Source: Gnetum montanum
Taxonomy: Eukaryota > Streptophyta > Gnetopsida > Gnetales > Gnetaceae
DNA length: 48,207 nucleotides
Direction of reading: 5' to 3'
Assembly (NCBI GenBank): GCA_015680685.1
Contig: MNCI01005599.1
Coordinates: 39,653 to 87,859, forward strand
Shown here: positions 9,604 to 22,689 of the stretch, in pieces
How positions within the stretch are numbered: position 1 is the first letter of the stretch
How the letters are laid out: each line of letters starts with the position of its first letter
Made by a program: the position numbers and the translations under genes
Notes under the pieces: generated by a model
Told to the model about the DNA's origin: nothing
Databases searched by the model: none
Seen by the model: the letters and a program-made list of their open reading frames with translations, nothing else

Positions 9604-10159
9604 TTACAACAGTTTTTAGGTTATCTAAATTATATCTCTGGATTTTATCAAAATCTTGCAAAGGACCATCAACTTCTAAATCAAAAACTCCAAAAGAATG
9701 TTGGTCCATGGACTGATCAATGCACAGAAACTGTCAAACGATTAAAAGAAAAATGTACCAAGTTACCACCTTTAAGATTACCAACAGAAGGTACATTAAT
9801 CATCGAAACAGACGCCTCTGATCAATATTGGGGAGCAATGCTGAAAGAAAACTTGAACGGTTTAATCCATATATGCCAATGGCACATTCAACAATGCTAA
9901 AAAAAATTACCACAACACTCACAAAGAATTACTGGCCATAATTAAAGGTATTACTAGATTTAGGATCTTTTTACAAGAAAATAAATTCATCATACGAAGT
10001 GATTTAAAACACTTTGATAAGTACCTCCAGGTTAAAAATTTAAACAAAGTGGCTCATACGCATTTAATACGATGGTCTCTTTTCCTATCAAATTTTACTT
10101 TTGACTCTGAATATATTGATGGCAATACAAATTCTCTAGTAGATTTCCTCACCAGATAA
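9604..10159 (+). pseudogene. Pararetrovirus RNase H and thumb region
   Basis: After a TAG at 9601 the frame continues with LQQFLGYLNYISGFY (connection), then LIIETDASDQYWGAML, which holds the first catalytic Asp of RNase H. A frame change and stop lie near 9898. Beyond them come HKELLAIIKGITRF, DLKHF and finally FDSEYIDGNTNSLVDFLTR, the characteristic end of the caulimovirid polymerase, closing at TAA 10157-10159. RNase H removes the RNA strand during reverse transcription. No integrase follows, as expected for a pararetrovirus. Confidence 0.9.
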
Positions 10160-10287
10160 TACCAACACTAATGATTTGTTTTCTTATCTGTACAAATTTC
10201 TTATTGCAGCAAGGGTGGACCTTATGATCGAGTAGACGTATTAGACAATGTTGATATACTAATCAGTATATTAGCCAACTAGAAATT

Positions 10288-10642
10288 ATGAATATTCAAT
10301 CCAGATATCAACCAGAATGGGATCAACTGGTGCAAAATTTTTGTCAAATGCATTGTCAGACAAATATCACCCGTTCCTATTTCAAAACCACTTCTGAAAT
10401 ACCAGCCCAATTATCCTTAAAACCCTATTTACATCTCAATGAAACTAACTTGGATGTCATGAGTTCCAACTAGGCCTATTTTCAACCACAGGATTGCCAT
10501 GTTTACCAAATCCAATTTGATTTTCCTTACCATAATCTCTCCAATCGAGATAACTTTTGGACTTGGTGGAATAAATTTGGTTGTATGCCTAATCATTTTG
10601 CTGTAGGTTTTCCATCTTGGTTACAAATAAGGACAAGAACAA
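10288..10642 (+). pseudogene. Unrecognised pararetroviral ORF downstream of RNase H, copy 2 (5' portion)
   Basis: An ATG at 10288 starts a frame that stops at TAG 10471-10473 but stays open beyond it, with W- and F-rich sequence (RDNFWTWWNKFGCMPNHF, GFPSWLQ) until similarity to copy 1 ends at about 10642. Copy 1 carries the rest. The start lies about 130 bases after the RNase H stop. Presence in both copies at matching level of decay suggests it is a real viral gene rather than chance. Function unknown. Confidence 0.55.
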
Positions 10643-13600
10643 GGACTTAGAGGTACTAAGAAAGCATCAAGACTCCATCTTATTGTTCCTCCTCTTAGTC
10701 CTCCTTATCTTACCCTTATTCTTGTAGAACTATATGGGGCTATGATTCTACGGTGATCATAGATATATAGGTAGCTTACATTGGATAGTCTAGTTGTGAT
10801 GTAGTACCAACCTTTGTACCATATCATGAGGGGTCTGAGGGTGAGGCATCCCCTATAGATACGTCATCATCCTCCTATAGATTATGTCTATAGGGTTGTT
10901 TGTGTACTTGTTTACTAGTCCTCTTTCAGAGTTTAAGGTCCTCCTAGAGGTGTTCACTCCTTAAAAATGAAGATAATGTGTTACATGCTTTCTTCTAAGT
11001 TATTGAAGTGGTTGTAACGCTCACTTGGAGACATAGTCCCTAGGTCTTCCTTCCTTGGTCCATTGGATCTAAGGAAATTCCTTGGGATGTCAGACAATGT
11101 TAGGATATTGTTGTTACATATGGCATCAAAGTCATCCTTCACTATGTTATAAAGCATGATGTCCATTTGAGATGCTATGCCATTGAGGTTTCTTATTTAT
11201 GGGCCTTCTGGTTATATATCATTGTTGATATTACTTCATATTCATTTTACCTTGTGTATCTACCAATGGATTTTCCTTATGGTAATGTCCCTATAAGACT
11301 TTTATTGTAGAGTCATTGTTATGATGCTAACAACCTTCGTGATATGGATATGCTTGTAGATAGATGTAGTTGCATTTATTGTGCTTTCCTCTACTAGATT
11401 TTCCTTGGTGGTTGGATGAGCTATGGTTTTTGTTTCGATATCCTGATGGAAGCTCTCTTGACAACACATAAATTGTTGTTTAAGGAACTTTCATCTTGGG
11501 TCTTCAATGGTTCATTTAGGATGAATTGGATGTGGTTTCCACTTTGATCTCCACCTAGATGACATGTTTCTTGATGGCATTGCTTGAAATGTGTAGGATG
11601 TAATATCCTTGTACCTTCACTTATCATAGATATAGTGAGTGTAGGAATTACATACTAGGCCATGACATTGCCCAAGTACCTCAGGATGGAGGATCATTAA
11701 ACATGTGCTCTTGATGAGTCATAGTCTGTACGCTTGTGTTCACAACTGTATGTTTTTCTAGTTATATGGGCACATCTTCCTTCAGTTTTGTTTTGAGTCC
11801 CTTGTGCATGTCTCTTTGTCTTTAACTATCACTTGTTATTGCAAGGTTTCGTACTCTATTCTTAGCTATGGCTTGTTGTTGGGTTTTGATGAGGATGATT
11901 GTGAGGCCTTGTGTACCTCTAGAATACCAATTTTATTGTGGCCCTTACTTTAATGTCCTCTTATGCCTCAAGCTTATTTACCCTAGTTGCATGTCATTAG
12001 TTGTTATATTCTCTCTTATCACTTGGTTGTGTTTGCCCTGGGCTTTATGGCATCACTTCTTTAGTTGTTGATTTATATCTTCAGATATTTTTATTTGGAA
12101 ACCTCTTGGGGTAGTTCATTCAAAATTTTGATCCACTTCAAGACCTCACCTCTCTTGTTGAGTGTCTTCTTTAGAGATCACATCCTCTTTAAAGTTGGTT
12201 TTAGCAATGCATATGGGAACCTCTTATGTTTAAGACTTATTGTTGGTTAGAATTTAATTTCCCTCTATATATTACTTGATGAGGTTGTGAATTATTTTTG
12301 TACTATGTCCTCTTGTGAATTTGTTGAGACCATGTTCCATGTAGGGAATTGGTATCAATGGCTAGGTACTATTAATGATTGTGGATCTTTGAAATTTTAA
12401 AAATATTCCAGTTAGTCCTCATTGATATGCTTCATGCTCATTTCTTATATGTGAGTGTATCTAAATTACTTATGCAATTTTGCATCATTGATCTCTATGT
12501 GTAACAGTCGAGATCCTACTCTTTGTGGCATTTTGAGATTGTTATATCTCTATTGTTTTCAATCATGCTTGATGATTGCATTTGATGGCTAGTGTATTAT
12601 ATATGAACCCCTCTAACTCTTTTCTTTCTGAGCTATTATCTTAGCCTTGTAAGCAACATAGGTACAAATATGCAAATAGTGGGGAGCTCAGTCAATTCTA
12701 TGAGCACTATGTCTTTGGGATAGATGAGTGTTCTTGAGATTTCAATGAATCAATTACATGGTCTTAGATCCATAACATTGAGACATGGATTTGTTAGTAT
12801 TAATGTTATAATGGAATAGGTGGTGCTCCATGATTTGTTTGCCTCTTAGTGCTTTAGGTGGATGCTCACAAAGGACTGTGGTCCATTTTATATTCCTTTA
12901 GATATTTGGGTAAGCAGAAGGCATGGAACAATATCCTTGGTCACGCCAAATACTAATGGTCCAAGAGTGACAGATGCCTCGAGGTTTCACTATGGTAAGT
13001 GATGGATCTTCATATGATGATTTTATGTTGATCAATCATTGAATTTGTGTTCCAACCCATTAGTTCCAATGGAAATCTAGTTGTGAATGTAGTGCTTTAG
13101 TTGGTCGTATGCATGCTAAGACAAGTTTTTAGAATAGAATGATATAACTTTGGTATTACTCATAGTGGCCTAAAATTTTCAACTTAAGATGGGCTTAGGT
13201 AGTTGATTTTCTAACCTATTAGGTTTGGGTAGTGTTCCCAAATGTTGTATGTTATGCCTAGAAAATGTATCCATAATTCCATGTATGTAATATTACGATG
13301 ATGTAATGTATTCTTTATCAATAGTTCATGCACCCATAAGTGCTAGTTATTTGATATTCTTTTGGGCTCATATCCCACTTATGGTAGGCCTGTGCCACAC
13401 CTTGTGACAAGGCCAAGCTCAATGTACCATGTCCCTCTATAGCCAGTTTCTCTTGTGATTAGCACTTATATTATACATTATAGTCAATATCATTTCCCCT
13501 ATATGAGATCTCCCAAGGCTATATGGAAAATCTTACCTTGTTAATGGTGTTGTAATTCAAAGGCCATAACATGTTCTTGCCTATGGTGTTCTTGACAATT

Positions 13601-14245
13601 GATGATGTATATCCTTTGGTGATCTTGGCATGCCTTGATGGTATGTCCTCATAGAATTATGTGGAAACCATGGCTATTTTGGTGGTATGACCAGATGTAG
13701 AAATCTTTCTTTAGGGTCTTATGTTTTAGTAGTAATATTATTCATGGGTGATCGATGGTGGACCATTAGCCAAATTTTAAAAAATTTGTACAATGAACTT
13801 GATCATGATAGTAGCTAGATCCTAGTGGCCATGGTATTACAGTGATAGACTAAGGGATTGAATCTTAAGTGTTGGTGTCATGACTGATCATGGTACAATA
13901 GTGAGGTTTGGATTTTGATGCCTAGGTTTCTTCTCCCCTAGTTGGATGTGGCCTTTTGGGTAGTTTGTAGGTCATGCAATGGTGGTCCACCCCTGCATGA
14001 ATGGTGCTACAATTTCTTAAATTGTTGACTTCTCTTGGAGGTCCTACAACATTGTCCTCCATAGGTAGGTTATATGCTTAAGCCATAGTCCACATGACTT
14101 GGGAATTTTAGCTAGATTCAAGTTATGGTATATGGCTTCTTCTCTTTAGTGTAATGTTAAACATTTCAGTACATAGATCTGTATAAGCGTGATAGTGATG
14201 ACAATGTCCCACTATTATAGTTGACTCTCTAGCATATTGGCATGA
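10643..14245. other. Old repeat-like sequence, host of element B (left part)
   Basis: About 3.6 kb without a convincing gene. The first 340 bp (10650-10988) resemble 40190-40490 and may be one of a pair of terminal repeats. Two short minus-strand open stretches (11166-10981, with SPSERYNHFNNLEESM; 11627-11421, with HQETCHLGGDQSGNHIQF) have protein-like composition and may be remnants of a gag-like gene, but match nothing I can name. The rest is rich in TG/CA steps, as in heavily deaminated transposon DNA. Element B interrupts the sequence at 14245. Confidence 0.4.
10650..10988. repeat. Candidate terminal repeat, left copy
   Basis: The segment shares a run of similarity with 40190-40490: first the CTATTGTTCC...CTCTTAGTCCTC part, then GGTTGTTTGTGT, then a diverged tail ending in TTACATG. 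It has a 180-bp stretch (about 10715-10895) absent from the right copy. It could be an LTR of a very old element that encloses the nest, or simply two dispersed copies. Confidence 0.35.
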
Positions 14246-15926
14246 TGATGAGTAGCACGTGCCCTCTACGCCCAACCATACGAATCACAAGTGTTCACCC
14301 ACAATCTAGTTGAATTTTGTGGATGGGACTAGTTTTGGCATCTAGATCATTATGCCTTCATTGTAGTTCATTGTCTTTCCACCTGAACTAGTGGTAGCCT
14401 TGTCACATATGATTTAGTCCAAAGTGAGTGATGAGCGGTGAGGTACCCCTACACCCAACCATATGAATCACAAGCATTCATGCATGATCGAATCGAATTC
14501 TATGGATGGAACTAGTTGTGACATCTAAATTGCTATGCCTTAATTGTAGTTCACCATCATCCCACTTGGACTAGTGGTAGCTTTGTCACATATGATTTAG
14601 TCCAGAGTAATGCATATGATTTTTATTATTTTATATTTTATTGTTCTACAATTAAAAATAGGTTGAAACTCAATTTATAATCAATTCAACTAATCTAATT
14701 GCTAATTACTAATCAACTACCCTAATATAAATATCTGATCCCACTTCCTGTGCACATCCTAAACACATATAACATTGTTGGGTTACCAAACATTAAGCGT
14801 TGCTGGGATTACCAAGAGTCATATACCTACTTAAAGCGAGCGTACTTATGTGCTTAATTAATTAACATGAATTAAAATGTAAATATTAACTAAGTACATG
14901 AAAAGTAAATCTAATCTAAGTCAAAGAGTTATAATGAATAAAAATCAATCTCAATCTTATTATCATTCATGGAATATGTCTAGGTACATTGCCCCTCGAA
15001 TAAGACTCCATACAATTGACTCAGATCCACTCTGTGAGCATTCACTGACTATTCTATAAATTACAAAATAAAACCGCAAGAGTTCAACTACTCTATTAAT
15101 AAAACTATGAAAAACTAATGCAAAACTATTACCCAACCATGCACCCAAGCACTATATTTATAGGTCAGCCCATACCCCCTAATATCATATATTCGATAAC
15201 ACATCTAGAGACCCGATATTGGAGCTAAGCAAATCATGACTCATTAATAAGGCATATGATTATTGATGTTGTTTTGGCCTTATGATACTCATAATGATAA
15301 TAATGAAATTAATTATTTAATCTAATTAACAATGGAAAGTAAATTCTAAACTAGTCTACAAGCGATGAGTGTCCATTCCCAGCTTTTTGTACATGTTCTA
15401 AACCCATGCATCCACTACTAGGATTACCAAGCACTATGCTACTAGGTGAACTAAGCAATAACACTTCTAGGATCACCAAGCAAATATGTGTTTACACTTG
15501 AAACTAGTCAGGCTCATTCCGCTAATTAATTAACATGCATGGAAATGTAAATATTAACTAAGTACATGAAATATAAATTGCATAGAAAGTAAATTTAATC
15601 TAAGTCAAAGTGTTGCAATGAATAAGAATCAATCACGATCTTATTTTCATTCATGAAATGTGTTTAGGTACATTGCCACTCGAATAAGATGTCATATAAC
15701 AAACTCAAATCCACATTGCGGGCACTTACTAACTATTCTCTAAGACTACGAAATAAAACAACAACGGTTCAGCTACTCTATTAAAACAGGAATTCCATGA
15801 ATCATGCACCCAAGTGTTGTATTTATAAGCAAGCATGCATCTCGCAATATCAAATATTCGATAACGTAGCATGTGCTATGATACCAGGGCTTTAATATTA
15901 GGACCTAAGCAGAATATGATTCATCA
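14246..15926 (-). repeat. Element B 3' LTR (interrupted)
   Basis: LTR sequence occupies 14246-14428 and 15252-15926; the middle is a nested solo LTR. The two parts align with 30880-31378 and 36979-37350, the 5' LTR of the same element. The upper end ATTCATCA is followed at once by the polypurine complement TATCCCCATGAATAAATG. Confidence 0.88.
14429..15246 (-). mobile_element. Solo LTR nested in element B 3' LTR
   Basis: The 818-bp unit begins TGATGAGCGG and ends CTCATTA, with TATAAATA on the minus strand at 15162-15155. Host LTR sequence (...AGTCCAAAGTGAG then GCATATGATTATTG) continues across it, as the undisturbed copy at 31050-31075 shows. Flanking bases GTGAG (14424-14428) and ATAAG (15247-15251) look like a 5-bp duplication with two G-to-A changes. 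Confidence 0.82.
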
Positions 15927-18110
15927 TATCCCCATGAATAAATGAAAACTCATCCTCAAGTGAACAAAAGAAGGAACAAGTTCTTTACAAAATATTAGGA
16001 AGGTTTGGGATTATTATCTGACACTAACTACTAATTGACTTTGAGTGCCATGTTATAGAATTTTATTTAAGTGGATGTATTACAAAATGAAAAAATGAAA
16101 AAAAGACTAGATAAACATTGAACATTACAAAATTTGCAGAGGTCTTCAAAAAGCTACTCAAGATGATTCTTCCTATTGTCACTAGCAGTGGCAGACTTCC
16201 AACCTTGATTGTTATGTTGATGCTTCTCTAGTTATGTTGAGCATTCTTGAAGGATGAGCTAGAATTTCTTTTTACCATTCCATGGATCACACAATCATGT
16301 GATATTTGATCCATTATCCTGTATGTGCTACTATTCATCCATGGGCATATCCTCCATTGTCCCTCTTTTGGCTTCATTTTCATGCCTGGAAAAAGACCAT
16401 CTTCTTTAGGTGTTACTTTTAGCATCACCTGTAGTCACCAAAGGATCAACATTATTTTTGGTAATTTTTCCTTAATAATTAACCCTTTTCAGATCCCTTA
16501 TTTTGTGTTTAAGCATAAGGTGATGACAACATATTGTGCCCAAGGCTATGAGGTAACTAAAATCATCATACTATTCACATTATTTTTTTCAATTAATATT
16601 AATTACCATAATGTTTGAAAATAGGATGTTGGAAAAATTTCAAAATGGGCATCCCTAACTCCCATAACTAATAAGTGTAACTCTAGAAGCGCACAAGTTT
16701 TCAAACAATTAAAACCAAAGGTCTAATGTAGAAGATGGCTAAGAAAGTTTTTGGAAGTTGAAGGATATTGAGATAGAGAAGTAGGAAAATTTAATTTAAA
16801 TTAATGAGAAGTAGTCCCAAAAGCATGCATGAATTCAAAGAAACTATCACTAATATTCTTGAAGATGTGAAGGTTAGTTCAAAGCCATGAACAACAAAAG
16901 TTATGCAAGCGGGTCCTCCCCAAAGTAAGCTCCTGCCATAATGTCCTTCCATAACTAGTTCGAGAGATGTCTGTGGGCACCTTAGAAGTTAAATGTAGAT
17001 CATGTATTTTCTTCCAAACAATACAAAACTACCTTGGTTGGAATGTTGCACTATACTACAAAAATCCAAAAGGCTCATAATTGTATACAATAGTGAGGTG
17101 AATAATGGGACGAGAATGGATTACAGAGATAGGGATGTAAGGTACTTAACCATGTCTATAATAGGTTCTTATGTCAAGTGTAATTAAAATGATATGCATA
17201 CCTATTTGTTCCAGTTTTAAACCAAGTCCATACCACTAACATTGACCTCAAATTGATGTGTTCCTTCTTTCCAACCATAATGAGTCCACAACCACCACAA
17301 AGAATGATCATCACTCCAAAAGAGAAGAGAAGAAAAGAAGAAAGGAAGAACCTTAATTAGAAGGGCATCTTTATGCATGGGTAACATGTCTTCCCCAACC
17401 CCATAACCAATTCTTGTAGCCCATTATTATGTCTAAGGGGTGTGCTTTGAATTCCCATTATTGTTTTTTTTTTTTTTTTGAATTTTATATTGTTATGATT
17501 TTGGATGGGAACCACACCATGCAAAGACATAGCTTCCTTTTTATTGGTCAATGAAGGAGTGATGATAAGTTCTATGAGGAGTTATAAACTACACAAAGAA
17601 ATTCAAGAAGAGAACCCAATAAATCCCCTTGAGATCACACCCTTACCATTTTCACTTGGTCATTTTCTCTTTCTTCAAGGTACAATGATGATTGATTGAT
17701 TTTAGTTTCATGAAAGAAGAACCAAATTGCTTTCATGACAAAAGACCTTTTTATTTAGAGAATTGGAGGGATGGATGAGGTGGTCTCACTACTTCACATA
17801 ATTACTTACCCAATCATCTTGATAGCATAGCACAAAAACCCAACACATAGCGTTGACTTCTATATCATGAATTGGCAATATTATTAACAAAAACATAAAA
17901 GACATACATACATCGTAAATAAAATGACTCAAGGAAAGAGAAAATTATAAAGAAAAAGGTAAAATAGTAAGAAATGGAAAGCATATTAAGAATTAGAAAA
18001 TATGGAAATAAATAGGGAAATGATAAAAAATTGTCAAACAAAAAAGGTGAAAAACACTTATTAGTTCTTGAGGTAGGATGGACCATCTCCCCCACAAAAA
18101 AGCTCTTAAC
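15927..18110 (-). other. Element B polypurine tract and 3' non-coding region
   Basis: The first bases are the complement of the polypurine tract. The remaining 2.2 kb has no convincing gene but is related to 20678-22690 of element C; for example both hold a block ending in GTCTAAGGGGTGTGCTTTGAATT followed by a pyrimidine run (T-run at 17465-17480 here, TTC repeat at 22018-22058 in C) and then ACCACACCATGCAAAGAC. The short ORFs here are not conserved between the two elements. Confidence 0.6.
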
Positions 18111-19750
18111 TACGACAAGAATTAATAAGTGGTTTGGCTAGTTCCATGCATCTTTGAAACAATTTCACATTATTATTTCCAAGCCATTGGGTATCTTTTG
18201 ATTTAGTGACTACTATGTAAACTAGTTTTTGCTCACACACTTGTTTCTGAACTTTATGGTGGATCAATATAGGAGTTGTGTTAATATTTTGAACTTCTAG
18301 CCCACAACTACATCCTTGATCATTATTAGTGATGCATGAAGGCTTCTATCTCTTCATAGTGATAGGTTTATCTTTTATGTCTTGTGTTGGTGTGATGATG
18401 ATTATTGGCCTTTGTGTATGATCAGGAGACATTGTTCCAATGAGGAAGGATGTTGCACCAAATTGGCCCTATGCTGGTTTTGATGCGCCAATAGGTCTTC
18501 GAGTTTTGTGCTTGTTTGTGGAAACCATCCTAAATAAGGGACATTTTTAAGGTTGTAGTGGAGATCTAATAACATTATCATTTTCATGTATGTTTACAGC
18601 ACAAGTGGCATTCTTTGATTGATGTTGTGGTGTCAAACCTTCCTGTGTTGTTGGTGATGACATATGATGGAGGGATGTATGAGAATATTGAAGATATGAC
18701 AAAGGATGAGAGGCATGAGGTGGTGATTCCATAGAAGATGTTGTGGGTTGATGATATTTGAGAGAGTGATAGTAGTGATTTGAGATAGAGGAAATAGAAT
18801 CAATTGGGGAAATATATTTTTGAACATAATATCCATATGAGTCTGACTAGTAGTAAGGGTAAAGCTAGTTTGATGATGGCCTCCCCCACAACTATGGGTT
18901 TTGCCACTACAATTGATAGTAGTTTTGAGGTTGATAAGAAGTCCCATTAGGATAATATGGTCAATTGTAGTACTGTCTATAATTTATTTGTAAATAAGGT
19001 AATTTCCTAGGCATTTTCTTTTGTAAAAACATGGAATTCAAAGCAAAGGCCCCATACTAATGTAGATGCAACATAATTGGGTAATAGCCCTTTGGATGGT
19101 CATATAGGCAAATGTCACATCCATCATCCTCTTTTGTCGTTAAGTCTAGAGCCTCTTCACCTACAACCATTTTCCTTTTTTACCGATAAGTGTTCCTACT
19201 AGCTTCTTGGTTCTTTTTCCTCTTCTTGTTTAGATCACTTTATTTGTTTTGCATTACTTTCTCCTCTATGGTTTTCACGTAAGTTGTAAATTTTTCATTC
19301 ATCAACTCCCACATCCTTGCTTCAAGCTCATTAATATACTTTTGTATTGGCAAGGTTTGTTGTAAAATCATCTCATTGAGAGCTACCTCTTTTTCCTCAT
19401 CATAGATATGGACCCCCTTATTTTGAAGAGTTGGATCCTAGTTATATTCCTCTACATTCTCTCATTTACATAGCTTTCCCTCTTCTTTTTCCAACCACTC
19501 GATTAGCCTTTGTAGTTGATGGGCTTTCAATTCAAATAACTGACCTTGGGTAAAAATCCTAAGGGTCTTTCTTGTTTCATTATAGAGCCCATCTATGATG
19601 TGGAAAAGTTTCTCTTTTGAGAGAAATCATGGCTTGGAAATCTATGTAGTATTGAATAGTATATATCCAAGGCCACATCCGAGGGTTCATGATTTTCTTA
19701 TTACCATCCTTGGATTTGTTTTCTCAAGTTGGACACTCTCGCATAGGTTT
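18111..19750 (-). pseudogene. Element B gag, C-terminal part
   Basis: Minus-strand reading shows degraded gag similar to the C-terminal half of gag in element C (26500-27600), including a short Cys/His motif CDICLYDHPKG at about 19115-19080, where C has CEIC followed by YDHPKRC. Proline- and histidine-rich sequence follows at about 18950-18550. The 3' region then begins where C would enter protease, so pol is missing. Many stops. The N-terminal half lies at 29935-30754, cut off by insertion of C. Confidence 0.6.
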
Positions 19751-20677
19751 TGATGAGCAGTGAGGTACCCCTACACTCAACCATACGAATATGAGCATTT
19801 CATGCACAATCCGATTGAATTCGAAGGACTAAGTGCTTATGCGCCATTGTGGAACAAGGATAGGTTAGTTGATCATTGTCTTCCCAAGCTTACCTATATG
19901 TCACGATTGTATGGTTAAGTAAGCTTGAGGCATATGATTTTTATAACTTTTATGTTTTTATGTTCTGCGCTAGTAGGGAAGGAGAGAGGTAACTAAGTGA
20001 CTAATTTAACTTAACTACTCATTAACTAAGTTCTAACTAATCCTAACACCAGCATCCATTCCCACTTTCCGTACACATCCTGAACCAGTGCAACACTGCT
20101 GGGATTACCAAACGCTAATCGTTACTGGGTTACCAAGCATTGCATGCATGCTCGAAGTGGTCGTGCTTGTGTAATTTAACGATTTTCTTAATTGATCAAA
20201 ATGAATTGTTATGCTAATAACAAAAATGTAAAGTGCATAAAATAAAATAAAATAAAATAAATGCATAAGAAAATAAAATAAAATAAATGCGTAAGAAAAC
20301 AAATCTCAAGTGTTGTAAGGATGAATCGAAGAGCTTGTCTTTATTGTTGTACACAAGGTGTGCTCAAGTACACAATGCTTGAATAAAGATCCATCCACAC
20401 TTAGACCTCCTACTACAAGCACTTGAAAAATACTCTAACTTTCAAACAAACTACAAGAGTTTTGCGACTTTACTGCTAAAAGACTTCTTTTCAATTGTGC
20501 GCCTGGGCACTGTATTTATAGGCTTGGGAGCAACTACTCTAATAATTAGAGCAACTGTTCTAATAATTAGAATAACTGCTAAAGTAACTACTAGAGTAAC
20601 CACTTTAATAATTAGAGTAACCGCAAGAGTAACTGCTCTAATAATTACAATAACTACTAGAGTAATCACTCTCATCA
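19751..20677 (-). repeat. Element C 3' LTR
   Basis: Begins TGATGAGCAG and ends CTCTCATCA. It contains an AAAATAAAATAAA-rich stretch at 20236-20290 and a U3 array of ACTCTAATAATTAGAGTA-like units at about 20530-20670. The TATA box lies at about 20519-20512 on the minus strand. Confidence 0.92.
20530..20677. repeat. Near-palindromic TAATAATTA array in U3 of element C 3' LTR
   Basis: Blocks of CTCTAATAATTAGAG alternate with ACTAGAGTAAC-type spacers. The corresponding array of the 5' LTR (29640-29929) is longer and ordered differently, so units have been gained or lost since insertion. It occupies the U3 position held by GATATC palindromes in other LTRs of this family. Confidence 0.7.
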
Positions 20678-22689
20678 TACCCCCACGACTGAATGAAAAC
20701 TCATCCTCGAGTTCCTTACAAAATATTGGGAAGGTATGGGATTATTGACTAATTGACAACTGATGGTGGAATAGGATGATGGACTCAACATGCCTAGTGA
20801 ACATATCAATAAGCATATTACAACATTAGTGTTCATAACCATCGTGGTGAACACTCATACATAAATGACATCCAAGCCTTTACTTGGCAGCTTGAATAGA
20901 AAAAGAGAGAGAGAAAGAAGATGGAGCGTGTTGCCACCAATGCCAAGATTGCACCTTCCGTTGTTTATCTATAGCCATGCAACCAAACTTGCTCCTTTCG
21001 TAAATGCTCTAGTTCCGGTCCATCCTGAGTGCTTCCTCCAAGCCCAGTCCATTGTTTGTATGATCGTCATCTGCACACACAACATAGTCACAAATGAGGA
21101 AGGATAGATAATCCACAATGCAGTTGATACCTTGCCTTGATATGAAGTGCATTGGTTGAGTTGTGGTTATGGCAGAAACTAGTTTGGAGATTTATCACTG
21201 GAAACTACCCAAGGTGTACGGATTAGGCAATTAGTAAAATGAAAATAATTGAAAAATTTGTGCCAGGTCCCCCATGACTAAGAGCGAACCTCTGGTAGTT
21301 ATAAAATGGAAAAAAGTGAGAAATGAAAAAGATGAAAAATATCAACAGTAACACCAATAAAATGGATGTGATGGATGGGGATGAAACAAGAAATGATTGA
21401 TTGCAGGAAATGTTTAAGGGAAAGAAGTTAACAATTGCACCAAAAAGAAATGCCAGTGGATCCTCCCCAAAGCAAGCTCATGCCCTTTATGCCCTGACAA
21501 ACCCACAAACCAAAGAGTCCATAGGCTCTAGGGATGTCATTTGGAAGCAGGAGTTAAAAAATTACCTACAAGAATTCACCAAAGAAAAACAATGCATTAA
21601 CCCATAACAGACTAATGATAAAATCGGCAATGAGGTGGAAAAATGGGGAGAAAGATGGAGAGGAGAGAATGGAATGGAATCCCAAGAACAAGGTTGTGTA
21701 AAGTCCCTTGTGTATTTTATGGTTAATTTGACTGAGTAGAACTCATCCCAAATCTAGAATCAAACAAACCACATCCAGTGACCTCACATCAACACACTTG
21801 ACCAATCCATCCACTTGAAGCAACAAGAATGCTTCCACAAAGAGTCACCACCATTCTGAGGAGAGCGAGATGGAGAAGTAGGAAGCGAGAAAGGGCCTTA
21901 GTTAGAGGAAACCTTCAGGCATGGGTAACATGTCTTTCCAGTGCCATAACCAACACTTGTAGCCCATATTACTTTATTATGTCTAAGGGGTGTGCTTTGA
22001 ATTCTCATCTTTTTCTCTTCTTCTTCTTCTTCTTCTTCTTCTTCTTCTTCTTCTTTTTTTGCATGAGAACCACACCATGCAAAGACTTATTTTTATTCAC
22101 TAAGCTTCCTGATATTTGAACAATGTCAGAATGGTGGAAAACCCAAGAAAAAGCATCCAAGAACCCAAGAGAATGGCTAGCACCAATGCAGCGAATCCCC
22201 TTGAAGTCACACCCTTTTCATCCTTTGAGTCTTTCCTTGTTTTGAAAAGTACCCAGCCACCAATTCATTAAAAGTTTACTTAGAAAAAGAGGGACTGTAT
22301 AGTTCCAAGCCAAAGGAGACCATAAAGTTGTATGGATGAGTGGATGACATGGACTCATTGCCTATTTTACCAAAAGAACCATACCTTAATATCAACATCA
22401 TAATTCAAAGGTAAAAACCAAACATTAGCAATCAATATGATATAATTCAATCCACCATCATGAGCACTTATTGGATGATGAATAAAAGTAAATCAAGTAA
22501 TCAAAAAATAGTAAAAATATGAATGATGGTGTAAAAAAATAGGAAAAGTTGAAAGAATGTGTAAAACAAAAATTCAAAAAGAACTGAGGGCCTAGAACGG
22601 TTAGCATAGGTAGCCATCTCCCCCACGACTAACTTGGAAGGAGGAGATCCGAAATAGTGAGCAGGGTTGTCCATCAAGAGAGGTAGCAT
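20678..22689 (-). other. Element C polypurine tract and long 3' non-coding region
   Basis: The polypurine complement is at 20678-20695. The rest, 2 kb between integrase and the 3' LTR, has short ORFs on both strands but none is conserved in element B. A TTC microsatellite lies at 22018-22058. In Athila elements an env-like ORF can occupy this place; I see no such gene here. Confidence 0.6.
22018..22058. repeat. TTC microsatellite
   Basis: About a dozen TTC units followed by a T run. Element B has a plain T run at the equivalent place (17465-17480), so the repeat probably grew from a pyrimidine tract of the element. Confidence 0.9.

Larger units (their letters stand above)
4589..10642 (+). 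mobile_element. Endogenous pararetrovirus, copy 2 (plus strand, near complete)
   Basis: The segment runs in order: leader with tRNA-Met primer site (4682-4694), movement protein, coat protein with zinc knuckle, aspartic protease, reverse transcriptase, RNase H, then the first part of an extra ORF. Movement to about 7150 is in one frame and the rest, from about 7150 to 9900, in another, which fits either one large polyprotein ORF with a 1-base indel or two ORFs. The arrangement is that of Petuvirus- or Florendovirus-like Caulimoviridae; no integrase or LTR is present. Stops and indels are spread throughout, so it is inactive. Similarity to copy 1 ends at about 10642, where unrelated sequence starts. 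Confidence 0.9.

Noticed and set aside
4589-10642. Intact, potentially active virus
   Set aside because: Every coding region has stops or frame changes and the end of the genome is missing.
16325-16618. 97-codon plus-strand ORF in element B
   Set aside because: It is antisense to the element, not conserved in element C and without any motif.
20520-20680. Regularly spaced short repeats that look like a CRISPR array
   Set aside because: They are near-palindromic U3 repeats of a plant LTR, with no constant repeat/unique spacer pattern and no cas genes.
21829-22119. 96-codon ORF before the 3' LTR of element C, possible env-like gene
   Set aside because: Half of it is the translated TTC microsatellite (a phenylalanine run), and the equivalent in element B is not open.
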